Shown: positions 1-8,892, numbered from the stretch's first letter. The stretch is 41,593 nucleotides of DNA from an uncultured Saprospiraceae bacterium (GCA_937921595.1 CAKZTD010000038.1:1-41593); one strand, 5' to 3'. Program-made: numbers and translations. Notes: generated by a model not told the origin, from the letters alone.

Positions 1-369
1 CAAGGTGGCTTAGCGGATGCTGGTTTATTGGATTTATTTTCGAATTGGAGGATTAGCCACAACTTGATTTTAGAAAGTACAGCGGATACTTTTTTTATTA
101 GAACCAATAGTATTCAGACTGGAGGAAGTGTTCAATTGACTGAAAAATGGAGTATGCGTTTTGGGAATATTTCTTACGACTTTAAAGCCAAATCATTGAT
201 CTATCCGACGCTCGGATTTTATAGAGATCTTCACTGCTGGCAGATGGGAATGGATTGGTATCCAGCTCGTGGTACTTTTTCTTTCTTTCTAAAAGTAAAA
301 CCAGGTTCTCTGGAGTTTATTAAAGTCCCCTACGGTAGGCAAAATCAAGATACCTTTAGTGGTTTTTAA
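1..369 (+). CDS. lptD: LPS-assembly protein LptD-like, C-terminal fragment
   Basis: The frame is open from base 1, so the gene starts outside the window; 122 codons remain before TAA. The fragment looks like the last strands of a large outer-membrane barrel, with alternating polar and hydrophobic residues. It contains the motif RDLHCWQMGMDW (fragment residues 75-86) followed by a Tyr-Pro turn and a strand ending in VKPGSLEFIKVPY. This arrangement is characteristic of the C-terminus of the Bacteroidota LptD-like protein, which inserts lipopolysaccharide into the outer leaflet. The internal TTG at base 28 is not the real start. The gene converges on the haloperoxidase-like gene, with a long hairpin between them. 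The family is fairly secure from the C-terminal motif; the rest of the protein cannot be seen. Confidence 0.75.
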   Translation, partial: QGGLADAGLLDLFSNWRISHNLILESTADTFFIRTNSIQTGGSVQLTEKWSMRFGNISYDFKAKSLIYPTLGFYRDLHCWQMGMDWYPARGTFSFFLKVKPGSLEFIKVPYGRQNQDTFSGF

Positions 370-379
370 GATTATATAG

Positions 380-462
380 CAAATTAACAAGTTAGCAAAA
401 TAACAAGTGAGCAATAGGGTAGACTTATTGCTCACTTGTTAATTTATTACGCTGCTAACTTA
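380..462. repeat. Octamer-phased palindromic element between convergent genes
   Basis: The trinucleotide CAA recurs exactly every 8 bases at 380, 388, 396, 404 and 412. The complementary TTG follows at 428 and 436 in the opposite arm. Inside this lies a perfect 16-bp inverted repeat (401-416 with 426-441, 9-base loop), flanked by an outer 9-bp repeat (389-397 with 453-461) that reaches the stop codon of the minus-strand gene. It could act as a bidirectional terminator for the LptD and haloperoxidase-like genes, although neither side has a clean T-tract. Confidence 0.7.
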
Positions 463-3400
463 TTTCTGCTTCACCACTTTCTCAAAATGTCTTCTTGTTC
501 CTTCCGTATTTGAAATCACTACGAAATAAATTCCTGAAGGCATCGCTGTTAAGTCAATAGCACTAGTTCCATTTTCTAATAATAAAGTATTTTTGGAAAT
601 CAATTTACCATCACCACTAAGGATTTGAATAATCAATTCACCTTGATACTCTGAGCGAATCGTCAATTGATCCATGAAAGGATTTGGAAATAAATCGATG
701 CGTTCATCAAAATCATTATCTTCTACAGCAATGATCAAATCTCCATTAATACAATCTTCATCGATTCCATTATTCGGAATTTCCTCTGTATCAGGATTAA
801 TGGTATTGTTAAAATCGTCACAATCGAAATCATTGACGACATAACCCATCGGTGGTGTATCTTCACAAGTTTCAATAAAGTCATCAGCCGTTCCATAAGT
901 ATCCTGATCGGCATCGAAATAATAAGTGAAAACTGTCAGGCCATCATCAATGTCATTATTACAATCATTATCTAGACCATCGCAAGCTTCCTCTGCATCT
1001 GGATTAATGTTTTCATCAGTATCATCACAGTCTTGGTTATTTGTTACATAACCCATTGGAGCGACTAACTGACAAGATTGAATTTCTGAATCAGGATTTC
1101 CAAAGTTATCATTATCAAAATCTTGATAGTAGGTGGTAAAAGTCAGGCCATCGTCAGCTTCATTATTACAATCATTATCTAGACCATCACAAGCTTCTTC
1201 TGCATCAGGATTGATGTTAGGATCGGTATCGTCACAGTCTCCGCTGTTCATGACATAACCCATTGGAGCAAGCGTAGCACATGTGTCTAATGCTGAATTT
1301 AAATCTCCAAAGTTATCATTGTCCGTATCTGCATAATAAGTGAAAATAGTTAAATCATTATCAACCATGTTATCACAATCATTATCTAAATTATCGCAAA
1401 TTTCCATTGCATCAGGATTGATGTTTGGATTGGAATCATCACAGTCAAAACTATTCATTACATAGCCGCTTGGAGCAAGATTAGCACAGGTATCTAGAAG
1501 TGCATTAATGTCTCCAAAACCATCATTATCTGTATCTGCATAATAAGAATAAACGTCTGTGTCTTCATCTATCAGGTCGTTACAGTTTTCATCTAAACCA
1601 TTACACAATTCTGGAACTCCAGGATTGATCGAAGCATTATTATCATCACAATCTTCGAAGTCAAAATAGCCATCTTGATCTGCATCAGTAAAGAAATATG
1701 TTTCTGCAAAGTTGAAAGCATCTTGCCCAATTTCAATACCCATCAAACGACCAGGAATATCATCTGCCGGTGGATGAATACCTCCCCAAATTCTAGAAAG
1801 ACTACATTGGTCAGAAGCATCTCGATAAGTTGCCCATTGCAAAATGAGATCAGTACTAGGCCCTTGTTCAAAGACTAAAAAGTCATTTTGCGGAGCGGTA
1901 AATTCTCCCATTCCTCCTGGGAAAAAAGGGTCACCAGTCAATTCTGTCATGATTTCTGCTGCTGCTCTTGAAAAAGTAGAGTGTCCAGAAACATAACCTG
2001 CAAATGGAGGGGTTACAAAAGACGGTCTTTGATAAGGCCACCAATCTTCTGCTCTGATCCAATCAACTCCCGCAAACTGTGTCGCAGGGTTTATGATGTA
2101 ATCAGGACCTTTCCATGCAAATACTTTTATCTTTCCAACATGCTCATAATCTATTCCTGCTAAGCCGTCTGTAGAATCAATTAATTCGATATAGCCGTCC
2201 AACAATGGAATTCCACCAATATGATAAGAAGGCAAAGTATCTGAAGTAGATTGTCCAAGATCAGCCATCGCTCGAATGGCTGAGATCGGTCGAATATAGT
2301 CATGCCAGCCTTTAGCACCCCAAGCTGCAATTGCTGCATCATGCACTGCACCGCCCATCATAAAATAAGCTTTGACATCCCATTCCAATTCATCAAGAAT
2401 TTCTCCCTGACCTCGATATCTTTTTTCAAAATCTGGATGATCATTTACATAATTCAAAAGGGTAAACCAGTGACCTGGTGGTGTTTCAGAATCAGGACCA
2501 TCAGCCCAAAATTCTGCGAGTACTCGACCGTAATCTGCTCGTGAAACCATCTGAGGATTATAAGCTTGTCCGGTTGCAGGATTTAGTGTATGCCCAGGGC
2601 TAACATCTCCTCCTTCTATCAAATTATAAAAATCTCTTAAACCTTCTACATCTGTTGGATACTGGTCTACACTAATATTTCCAATAGAAGCAGGAGAAAT
2701 ATCGATCTGTACATCATTGGCACTTTCTGGGTCAAGGTGTGAAGACCAAATAGAAACCAAGGAAAAATTCCATTTGTATTCTTCAGAAAGTCCTCCACCT
2801 GTTTCGATATCAATCTGTGGAGGTGTTCCCGGATCGTGATAAGTCCAAAAAATATCTCCGTCTCTTTGGTGAAGCGTAAGGTCTTCATCTGTCATTGCAA
2901 AAGGGACAACTTCTCCCCACTCAGGACTTAAAAATGGTGGCGTATTATATGGAAATTCATTACCTGATTGGTCAATAAAAACATCAAGTGTCAGTGGCTG
3001 CCAACGATTAAGGTCAGCGATGTCTGGATTTCCAGAAAAATTTGTCACCAATGCTTCATTGATTGGTTCGTAGAATACATTATCGAAACCGTTTTGCTCA
3101 TTTGATCCATCTTGTAAACCAAAGTCGATCATATTTATGGCTAAGTAATTTCCTAGAGCAGCTGGTGAACCAGATTGATAATCTTGCGAAAAGTTATTCG
3201 GATCATAACCTAAAGTGGTAAATAAATTGATAAAACTATTCAGCGTCGAAGCACCTCCCGGAGAGCTGGAAAACCGATAGTTTAGTAACCTAAACATAGC
3301 ATAACTCAAGGTTTCTTCTCTGGCAGCCTGAATATCTGCAGGCATTGGAATACCATCAAAAGGACATTCAAATCCTCTGATGTTGTTTCCTAGAAAGAAA

Positions 3401-3624
3401 GGCTGAGCGATACTGTCATACACTGCCCAAGAATCGTACATCACAGCAGAGGTATGGAATAGATTTCTAGCATGGACTGTTGGTCTAGCGAAATCATTTC
3501 GGATGGCATCAAGCATTACGTCATTCCATTGTCTGGCTACGGAATGCTGAGCATTAACATTTGGTAGTGTTATAAAGAGGAAAATCCCTAGAAGGAGAAT
3601 TCTCGTGGGGTTAAACTTTTTCAC
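460..3624 (-). CDS. Secreted vanadium-dependent haloperoxidase-like protein with MopE-type metal repeats and T9SS domain
   Basis: This 1054-residue protein has a signal peptide (about 1-25), a helical vanadium haloperoxidase/PAP2-type domain (about 30-635), five acidic repeats (647-962) and a T9SS type A sorting domain (975-1054). The vanadate-binding set appears complete: K438 and R445 followed by Pro (spacing 7), S546-G547-H548, and R611 with H617 (spacing 6). These spacings match K353/R360, S402-G403-H404 and R490/H496 of Curvularia chloroperoxidase. Each acidic repeat has a DxDxDG-like loop, a DCDD element and a Cys-x-Gly-x-Asp-x-x-Cys segment, as in the putative metal-binding MopE motif. 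The protein is probably exported and anchored or released by T9SS. Whether it oxidises halides or is a phosphatase relative cannot be told from sequence. A promoter-like TATCTTTG lies about 106 bases upstream. Confidence 0.85.
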   Translation of the reverse strand: MKKFNPTRILLLGIFLFITLPNVNAQHSVARQWNDVMLDAIRNDFARPTVHARNLFHTSAVMYDSWAVYDSIAQPFFLGNNIRGFECPFDGIPMPADIQAAREETLSYAMFRLLNYRFSSSPGGASTLNSFINLFTTLGYDPNNFSQDYQSGSPAALGNYLAINMIDFGLQDGSNEQNGFDNVFYEPINEALVTNFSGNPDIADLNRWQPLTLDVFIDQSGNEFPYNTPPFLSPEWGEVVPFAMTDEDLTLHQRDGDIFWTYHDPGTPPQIDIETGGGLSEEYKWNFSLVSIWSSHLDPESANDVQIDISPASIGNISVDQYPTDVEGLRDFYNLIEGGDVSPGHTLNPATGQAYNPQMVSRADYGRVLAEFWADGPDSETPPGHWFTLLNYVNDHPDFEKRYRGQGEILDELEWDVKAYFMMGGAVHDAAIAAWGAKGWHDYIRPISAIRAMADLGQSTSDTLPSYHIGGIPLLDGYIELIDSTDGLAGIDYEHVGKIKVFAWKGPDYIINPATQFAGVDWIRAEDWWPYQRPSFVTPPFAGYVSGHSTFSRAAAEIMTELTGDPFFPGGMGEFTAPQNDFLVFEQGPSTDLILQWATYRDASDQCSLSRIWGGIHPPADDIPGRLMGIEIGQDAFNFAETYFFTDADQDGYFDFEDCDDNNASINPGVPELCNGLDENCNDLIDEDTDVYSYYADTDNDGFGDINALLDTCANLAPSGYVMNSFDCDDSNPNINPDAMEICDNLDNDCDNMVDNDLTIFTYYADTDNDNFGDLNSALDTCATLAPMGYVMNSGDCDDTDPNINPDAEEACDGLDNDCNNEADDGLTFTTYYQDFDNDNFGNPDSEIQSCQLVAPMGYVTNNQDCDDTDENINPDAEEACDGLDNDCNNDIDDGLTVFTYYFDADQDTYGTADDFIETCEDTPPMGYVVNDFDCDDFNNTINPDTEEIPNNGIDEDCINGDLIIAVEDNDFDERIDLFPNPFMDQLTIRSEYQGELIIQILSGDGKLISKNTLLLENGTSAIDLTAMPSGIYFVVISNTEGTRRHFEKVVKQK

Positions 3625-3929
3625 AAGTCAATTTTTTTGAATGGTGTAAAATAAAAAACGGAGCTTTTTTAGCTCTTTGATTTGATTTACGAACATTTTT
3701 AAAATGCTTGAAAAGCAAATGCTATAAAACAAAGATAACTTATTACGATTTATTGATATAAATAACTATACAATAATATAGCCATTTATTGGTCTCGGGA
3801 AGGGTATTTGAATTGGGTAATCAGATTGATTAATGATTATCTGATGAATACTGAATTAAAGTTAAGATTTATTTTTTTGTTTTGGGTAGGTTTTTTTAGG
3901 TTTTAACAAATTAGAGAATTTATATCTAT
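3625..3929. other. 305-base AT-rich spacer
   Basis: No coding frame is evident. It holds a small hairpin (GAGCT/AGCTC around 3661-3675) and a promoter-like box at 3730-3737 for the haloperoxidase-like gene. The rest is plain AT-rich sequence. Confidence 0.5.
3730..3737 (-). promoter_or_regulatory. Promoter -7 box TATCTTTG
   Basis: On the minus strand this is an exact match to the Bacteroidota -7 consensus TAnnTTTG. It would give a leader of about 100 bases for the haloperoxidase-like gene. No convincing -33 TTTG was found at the usual spacing. Confidence 0.4.
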
Positions 3930-4121
3930 TTATGATCTAGGATTGCCTTTCGCTTTTTGAATCAAATAGATGCCTATGAGGGCTAAAACGACCGCAGAGA
4001 TAGCTATGCTAAGTCCCCATTCGCTATTTTTCCAGGTGGTCAAATTTAGAATAACTAGTAATCCTCCAATACAGGAGAGCGTGTATCCTAAGCTTTCAAG
4101 TTTTTTGTTTTTTTTGGACAT
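3930..4121 (-). CDS. Small two-helix membrane protein
   Basis: The 63-residue protein has a lysine-rich N-terminus (MSKKNKK) and two hydrophobic segments, about residues 11-28 and 36-54, separated by a short polar turn. A basic tail ends the protein, so both termini probably face the cytoplasm. It lies 12 bases downstream of the CPCC-protein gene on the same strand and is probably co-transcribed with it. I do not recognise a family. The spacing and clean membrane topology argue for a real gene, but it is too short to be certain. Confidence 0.55.
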   Translation of the reverse strand: MSKKNKKLESLGYTLSCIGGLLVILNLTTWKNSEWGLSIAISAVVLALIGIYLIQKAKGNPRS

Positions 4122-4133
4122 GGAGTATTGAGT

Positions 4134-4697
4134 TTATGCTTTTCTAAATTTAATTTTTCCTTCGGGGTCGATAGAAGTTAGATGAGATTGACTCATTGCG
4201 CCGTATTTTTCAAAATTATTTTGTGCTTCTTCCAAAGTCATACGATTGGGGCCATCTCCTCCATTCTCCCAAAAACAAACAGGGCAAATGTCCCAGGCTC
4301 CATCTTCACCGAAGTCAATGGAATAATATTTACAACAAGGACATAAACCAGCAGGCTCAGTTTTTCCAATAACAGAAGCTTTTATTCCTATTTCTACTAA
4401 TTTTTTTTCAAGATATTTATTGGTTGAAAATTGAAATGTAAAAATTAAGTAGTCTCTATAAATTGGTTGGAATGCTTCTTCAAATTCAAGATTAAATAAA
4501 TCTTCTTGTTGAATTTGATCAAGAGCTTTCCGAGATAAACCAGTTAATTTTCCTTCATTCAAATAGGTATTGATTTCTTCCGCATAATCGTAATATGGGA
4601 AATCAATTTTTAATTCTGGTAAATCACAATTTGATTTTTTTAGAATAGTTTCAGCAAATAGTATTTTTGCTTTTTCTCTGTTTATTTTTTTTGTCAT
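4134..4697 (-). CDS. CPCC family cysteine-rich protein
   Basis: The C-terminal third of this 187-residue protein carries C119-P-C121-C122 and, sixteen residues on, C138-P-V-C141 followed by FWENGGDGPN. This is the signature of the cysteine-rich CPCC domain (Pfam Cys_rich_CPCC), expected to bind zinc as a ribbon-like knuckle. The N-terminal 110 residues are charged and helical and match nothing I recognise. There is no signal peptide, so it is probably cytoplasmic. CPCC proteins have no firm function; many occur as small standalone or accessory proteins. It sits between the YiiX-like gene (39-base gap) and the small membrane protein gene, all on the minus strand. Confidence 0.7.
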   Translation of the reverse strand: MTKKINREKAKILFAETILKKSNCDLPELKIDFPYYDYAEEINTYLNEGKLTGLSRKALDQIQQEDLFNLEFEEAFQPIYRDYLIFTFQFSTNKYLEKKLVEIGIKASVIGKTEPAGLCPCCKYYSIDFGEDGAWDICPVCFWENGGDGPNRMTLEEAQNNFEKYGAMSQSHLTSIDPEGKIKFRKA

Positions 4698-4736
4698 TTA
4701 AAATAATCGATTCAGGATTAAATTGGGCTTATTTTA

Positions 4737-5483
4737 TTATTTGTTTCTCAAACCCCGAAACCCTTCTGGCTCTCCGTAAGCATGAACGATATCCAAATAA
4801 ATAGATCGCGACATACTCCCAGGATTCAATCCCGGTTTTCCTTCTGGAATAAATTTACCCAGTTGCTGAAAATATTCCAACCAAATAGGGAAGGTTTCTT
4901 TTGTCGCTGGATCTTTGTAGGTCATGGGGCGCAATTGAAAAATAGGCGTTCCATTATTCGCATCTTTAAAACCAAAATAAATTAATTCCGAACAATAGAA
5001 TTTATCATTTTCCAAATTAAAAACTTCATCATAAGCTTTGCCGCGATGTTGCAATGCACTTTGTATGGCAGGTGGGATTAATGCTTTTTGTTCTTGTTTT
5101 AATCTTCCTACGAGCACTTTTGGATGGCCAGCTTTATCAGCACTTCGATTGAGGAAAGAATCAATTGACGTTTCAACGACGCCTTTAGAAATGGCTTCTA
5201 ATACAGCGAATTCACTATCTCCTCCTTGGATTACAATTCCTACATGAGATAATCTCGCACCATTATATCCATGGGTTACTTTTTCGATGGCTTCACAAAA
5301 AGAACCACAGTCACCATCTTGAAATAAAAGATCTCCTTCCATTAATTGAAAATCGTTTGAAGTACTTTCAATAGGAACTGTTTTAGCTGTTGTTTTTTGT
5401 TCTACTGGAGCATCGGATTTACAAGCAAGCAAAAATAGGCTGAACCCAAAAAAGAACGTGAGGAGTTTTATATTTGTTTGCAT
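4737..5483 (-). CDS. YiiX/YebB-like NlpC/P60-type cysteine hydrolase lipoprotein
   Basis: The 248-residue lipoprotein has lipobox LLAC (C21). The YiiX/YebB-like (DUF830-type) permuted NlpC/P60 fold follows: DGDLLFQ-type strand, the LSHVGIV histidine (H80), and FYCSELIY with the nucleophile C164. These hydrolases cleave amide or ester bonds in peptidoglycan or lipid substrates; the substrate here is unknown. An upstream in-frame ATG at 5507 would add eight residues, but the -7 box TAATTTTG (5505-5512) overlaps that codon, so I chose the start at 5483, which opens directly into the signal peptide. The lipoprotein should sit in the periplasm or outer membrane. Confidence 0.75.
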   Translation of the reverse strand: MQTNIKLLTFFFGFSLFLLACKSDAPVEQKTTAKTVPIESTSNDFQLMEGDLLFQDGDCGSFCEAIEKVTHGYNGARLSHVGIVIQGGDSEFAVLEAISKGVVETSIDSFLNRSADKAGHPKVLVGRLKQEQKALIPPAIQSALQHRGKAYDEVFNLENDKFYCSELIYFGFKDANNGTPIFQLRPMTYKDPATKETFPIWLEYFQQLGKFIPEGKPGLNPGSMSRSIYLDIVHAYGEPEGFRGLRNK

Positions 5484-5504
5484 ATTTAGATATAGGTATG
5501 AGTA

Positions 5505-5512
5505 CAAAATTA
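5505..5512 (-). promoter_or_regulatory. Promoter -7 box TAATTTTG
   Basis: Minus-strand match to TAnnTTTG located 22 bases before the ATG at 5483. It overlaps the alternative upstream ATG and so decides the start of the YiiX-like gene. Confidence 0.45.
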
Positions 5513-5545
5513 ATAGATTAAAAAGATGTGATTAAGTGAGTTGTA

Positions 5546-6283
5546 TCAATTCCTTTTCGGACTTCCTTCTTTTTTATTGAATTCTAAAATCATCACATCC
5601 TCGTCTAGAGAAAGTAGATTGATTACTTGAGCTGGATTCAAGTCAGGGTTGTCAAATTTAAATAGCCAAAGGTTTTTACTTTTCGAAATCGATTCTACAA
5701 CTTCCATATTCCAACTCTCGTATTTTTTGACCCATTCTTTCACATCATGTCTTGGTTTTAAAGAAATGATTAACTCATCGGTAATATAATAATCTTGAAT
5801 TTCAGGATTGGGAACAGAACGTACTGTCCAACCATCAGATTCCGCAATGGCTTCCATTTTTGCTTGTAAATCATTAACGACCTGAGGACGATTCATGTCA
5901 CCGATGATGCTCTTGACTTTATCACCTTGCTGGAAAGTTAACCTCGGTTTTGGAAGATCGGGGATATTACTAATGTAGCTGTCTTTAAATGACCATAGAT
6001 CAGCTTTTTTGAAAGCTTTCTTAATTGCTTTGTATTCTGATTTACTTAGTTTTTTAGTGTATAGCCCAAATTTTTTGACAAATTTTCGGCCATCAAAACG
6101 AACAATTCCTCCTTTATAAATCGTCATCAAATAGTAAGGGCATTTTCCAAAGCAAGGATTTTTTTGTAATTCCATTTCCCGAACTAGGGTAGAAGGATCA
6201 TCAGTTTCTTTTGGTGTTTTACAAGAGATTACAAATACCAGAGAAAAGGTTATAAAAAAGAAGAGGATTGTTTTGAAAGCCAT
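5546..6283 (-). CDS. DUF6438-type lipoprotein
   Basis: The 245-residue protein has a lipoprotein signal ending in FVISC (about residue 21). The first half carries the motif NPCFGKCPYYLMTIYKGG, then a strand containing VRFDG and a helix with repeated Lys-Ala, which fits the DUF6438 domain found in Bacteroidota lipoproteins. The paired Cys of CFGKC could form a disulfide in the periplasm. The C-terminal half (about 150-245) is a separate alpha/beta segment that I cannot assign. Function is unknown. A -7 box TACCTTTG lies at 6311-6318, so this gene probably starts the minus-strand run that continues through the YiiX-like and CPCC genes. Confidence 0.65.
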   Translation of the reverse strand: MAFKTILFFFITFSLVFVISCKTPKETDDPSTLVREMELQKNPCFGKCPYYLMTIYKGGIVRFDGRKFVKKFGLYTKKLSKSEYKAIKKAFKKADLWSFKDSYISNIPDLPKPRLTFQQGDKVKSIIGDMNRPQVVNDLQAKMEAIAESDGWTVRSVPNPEIQDYYITDELIISLKPRHDVKEWVKKYESWNMEVVESISKSKNLWLFKFDNPDLNPAQVINLLSLDEDVMILEFNKKEGSPKRN

Positions 6284-6310
6284 TGTGATAATTTTAAATA
6301 GATTTTAAAT

Positions 6311-6318
6311 CAAAGGTA
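6311..6318 (-). promoter_or_regulatory. Promoter -7 box TACCTTTG
   Basis: Exact TAnnTTTG match on the minus strand, 28 bases before the ATG of the DUF6438 lipoprotein gene. Confidence 0.45.
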
Positions 6319-6497
6319 AACTAATTTCAGAACTCATTCTTGAACAACTTTATTCTAAAAAAGGAATGAGGTAAAAATGAGAATTGTAAGGAAATGTTAA
6401 AGTAATGATTTGGAACCAACCAATAATCTAATGAACGAACACTTTGAAGTGAGCATCTTAAATATCCCTTAATTATTATAAACTAAAACTCCGTTAA

Positions 6498-7433
6498 ATG
6501 AAGACTATAAATGAATTACTTTTTATCAGTATCATGGTTGTTCTTTCAAGTTGTTCAAGTTCGAAAATCGTTGCAGTTGCTACGCAAGGACAAGTATCTC
6601 AAGTGAGTTTTAGTAAAAAAATAAATTTTGATTATGTAGGTAAACACATCTTTATTGATGTAGTGATTAATGGGGAAACCTATAATTTTTTATTTGATAC
6701 AGGTTGGGAAATTACTAGTGTAGATCAGCGCCTTTTGAAAGTTTTAGATTTTCAACCTACTGTAAAAAATAAAATAAGTGGAAGTTCTTTTGAAGAACAT
6801 GAAACACAGTTTGGAATACTTGCAGCGTTAAGAATAGGAGGCCTTGATTTTCAAAATATAGGAATTGGTGTAGAAGACTTATCCTTTATTAAAACAGAAA
6901 ATTTGAATGGGAAAAAAGTAGATGGAATCATAGGGACAAATATTTTGAGGAAAGCAAATTGGAAGATTGATTATGTGGAAAAGCAGATAAGTTTTTCTCA
7001 TGACTTAGTAAACTTAAAAGTAAACCCCAATGCATTTAGAATCAATATGGTGCCTAGGAATCCAACAGGGTGGGGGCATAATAAAATTAAAATAGACTTG
7101 GATAATGTTGAAGAGTATTTCATTTTGGATACAGGTTCTTCTGGAAGACTTACAGCAAATCTTTCTTTTTTAGAAAATTTAAAACCCAATACGCTTAACA
7201 GTAAAAATGTAAAAAACAATAGCAATGGAAAAGAGAAAGAAGATAAAGAGCTTATTAAAATAAGTCAGGTACAGATAGGAAATCTGGATTTAAAGAACAT
7301 TCCATTATCTCTTGAAAAGGGAGTTGGTTTTCTCATCGGAAATGAATTCTTGGAACAATTTGAAGTGACTATTGATTGGAAAAACAACAACTTGTATTTA
7401 CTTCCTAATTCATCACCATCACCGTCTTCGTAA
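6498..7433 (+). CDS. Retropepsin-like aspartic protease lipoprotein
   Basis: The 311-residue protein has a lipobox ending at C19 (LSSC) and two aspartyl-protease lobes. The first contains FLFDTGW (D67) and the later IIGTNIL flap-like strand. The second contains FILDTGSSG (D211) and GFLIGNEFLEQF. The two Asp-Thr-Gly sites in one chain fit the bacterial retropepsin-like / clan AA family. It is likely a periplasmic or surface peptidase with unknown substrate. The last 29 bases overlap the 3' end of the convergent M43 protease gene, and its C-terminal serine/proline tail is encoded inside that overlap. Codon use is A/T-rich, in line with the surroundings. Confidence 0.75.
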   Translation: MKTINELLFISIMVVLSSCSSSKIVAVATQGQVSQVSFSKKINFDYVGKHIFIDVVINGETYNFLFDTGWEITSVDQRLLKVLDFQPTVKNKISGSSFEEHETQFGILAALRIGGLDFQNIGIGVEDLSFIKTENLNGKKVDGIIGTNILRKANWKIDYVEKQISFSHDLVNLKVNPNAFRINMVPRNPTGWGHNKIKIDLDNVEEYFILDTGSSGRLTANLSFLENLKPNTLNSKNVKNNSNGKEKEDKELIKISQVQIGNLDLKNIPLSLEKGVGFLIGNEFLEQFEVTIDWKNNNLYLLPNSSPSPSS

Positions 7434-8673
7434 TCGTTTGCTTAGCTGCTCGGAAAGAGACAAAGTAAATACCATTGGCAAATTTAGAAGTATCAATAGA
7501 CCTGAAATTTCTAGAACTTTCAACAATGTGATAAACCACTTGTCCAAGAGAATTATACATTTCAACATCTATGTCGCCAGGAATCTCTGCATTGAAATCG
7601 ATGTGTAAGCAATTGACGGCAGGATTGGGGTAAACTAAAATCGCTTCATCACTAAAAGGCTGAGGTGCATTCAATAATGCACAACCAACAGACTCTTTCA
7701 GGCCAGCTCTAGGGCCAGCCAAGGTCGCTAACATTCTCTCTTTCTGCCCTTGGGTAAACATCGACATACAAGCATCATCTGAATAATTCATAAAGTTCAT
7801 ATACATGTCAGAACTTCCACAAGACATTTGCGGATAGGAAGGGCAACCAAAGTAAGGACTTGCTTGACGTGGCGTATCATCTACAAAATCTTTATCATCT
7901 CCATCACAATTACCCCATGGATGACGAAGATTAAAATAATGACCAATCTCATGTGTCGCCGTTCGGCCAAGGTTATAAGGGTTTATAGGATCATCAGGAT
8001 TGGAAGAATCAAAACTACAGTTATTTCCAAATACCTTATAGTCGATAACGATCCCATCTTCTTCGGGTAAAAAGTCAGAAACCGCAATATTGGTTGCTGC
8101 TCCTAATAGTTGTCCACCTTCTCCAACCCAAATATTTAAATAGTGCTCCGTATCCCAGGCATCGGCTCCTCCTAATTCTGTATAAAGTGCTCGGGGGCGT
8201 CTTCCTGATTTTGTATTGGTAACATCTATGATTGTTTCAACGGTCGTTTCGACTCTGTTGATTCCTGTTGTTGGTAAACCATCTGGATCTAAAGAGGCTA
8301 AACAAAATTCGATCTCGGTATCTGCTGCTAGTGATTTGAATTCACCAGGAATATTAGGAACGGTTTCGTTCAATAATCTAAAATCTTCGTTTAATACTTC
8401 CAACTGAGCAAAAACCTGAAGCTCTGGAATATTTTCTTCTTCTTTGGTATAAAGAATATGAACAACAACGGGAATAGTAATAACCCCATCTCTTTGACCA
8501 GCTTGAGTCGCGATCTGACGTTGGAGATTATTTTCTAATTCTAAGGCTCTTTCGGCAAGCTCAGGAAATTCTTGGAGATGTTGTTCATACAACTCATCAG
8601 TACTACATCTTTGCCCATTGGAAGGAGCAATGAAGTTTGATATGAAGAGAAAGAGGATTATAAATTTTCTCAT
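7405..8673 (-). CDS. Secreted M43 (pappalysin/cytophagalysin) zinc metalloprotease with T9SS domain
   Basis: The 422-residue protein has a signal peptide (about 1-20), a propeptide-like region, a metzincin catalytic domain, and a C-terminal T9SS type A domain (from about residue 350, VYPNPAVNCLHIDF). The extended zinc motif HEIGHYFNLRH gives H241, E242, H245 and H251. The Met-turn MNFMNYSDDACM follows, with several nearby Cys typical of M43 peptidases. It should be secreted across the outer membrane and degrade extracellular protein. Its 3' end overlaps the aspartic-protease gene by 29 bases tail to tail, so no room exists for a terminator between the two. Confidence 0.88.
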   Translation of the reverse strand: MRKFIILFLFISNFIAPSNGQRCSTDELYEQHLQEFPELAERALELENNLQRQIATQAGQRDGVITIPVVVHILYTKEEENIPELQVFAQLEVLNEDFRLLNETVPNIPGEFKSLAADTEIEFCLASLDPDGLPTTGINRVETTVETIIDVTNTKSGRRPRALYTELGGADAWDTEHYLNIWVGEGGQLLGAATNIAVSDFLPEEDGIVIDYKVFGNNCSFDSSNPDDPINPYNLGRTATHEIGHYFNLRHPWGNCDGDDKDFVDDTPRQASPYFGCPSYPQMSCGSSDMYMNFMNYSDDACMSMFTQGQKERMLATLAGPRAGLKESVGCALLNAPQPFSDEAILVYPNPAVNCLHIDFNAEIPGDIDVEMYNSLGQVVYHIVESSRNFRSIDTSKFANGIYFVSFRAAKQTITKTVMVMN

Positions 8674-8773
8674 GCTAATATAACGTATGAATCAGGTCAA
8701 ATGATTCTTTTAACTGTTATTAAAAATGTCTTAAAATTGAGATATTAACCGGTAAGAATAGTGCTGGCTTAAA

Positions 8774-8815
8774 GCGAAAAAGAAACACCCGTCTATAAGG
8801 TTTACAAACGGGCGT
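8774..8815 (-). terminator. Putative terminator downstream of the OmpA-like gene
   Basis: On the minus strand an 8-bp stem (8808-8815 with 8785-8792, one G-T wobble) with a 15-base loop is followed by a T-rich stretch (TTTCTTTTT). It lies about 115 bases after the OmpA-like stop codon. Confidence 0.45.
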
Positions 8816-8892
8816 CCCTACTGTTTTTTAATTCTATTGCAATGTATTGATTTTTAATCACTTATACAAATCAGAAAGCGATCAAATCCTCC

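Noticed and set aside
28-30. TTG as start of the first gene
   Set aside because: The frame is open upstream to base 1 and the protein is the tail of a large LptD-like barrel.
401-441. Imperfect palindromes read as integron attC sites
   Set aside because: No integron integrase or cassette structure, and the arms do not show the paired R/L box layout with a GTT core.
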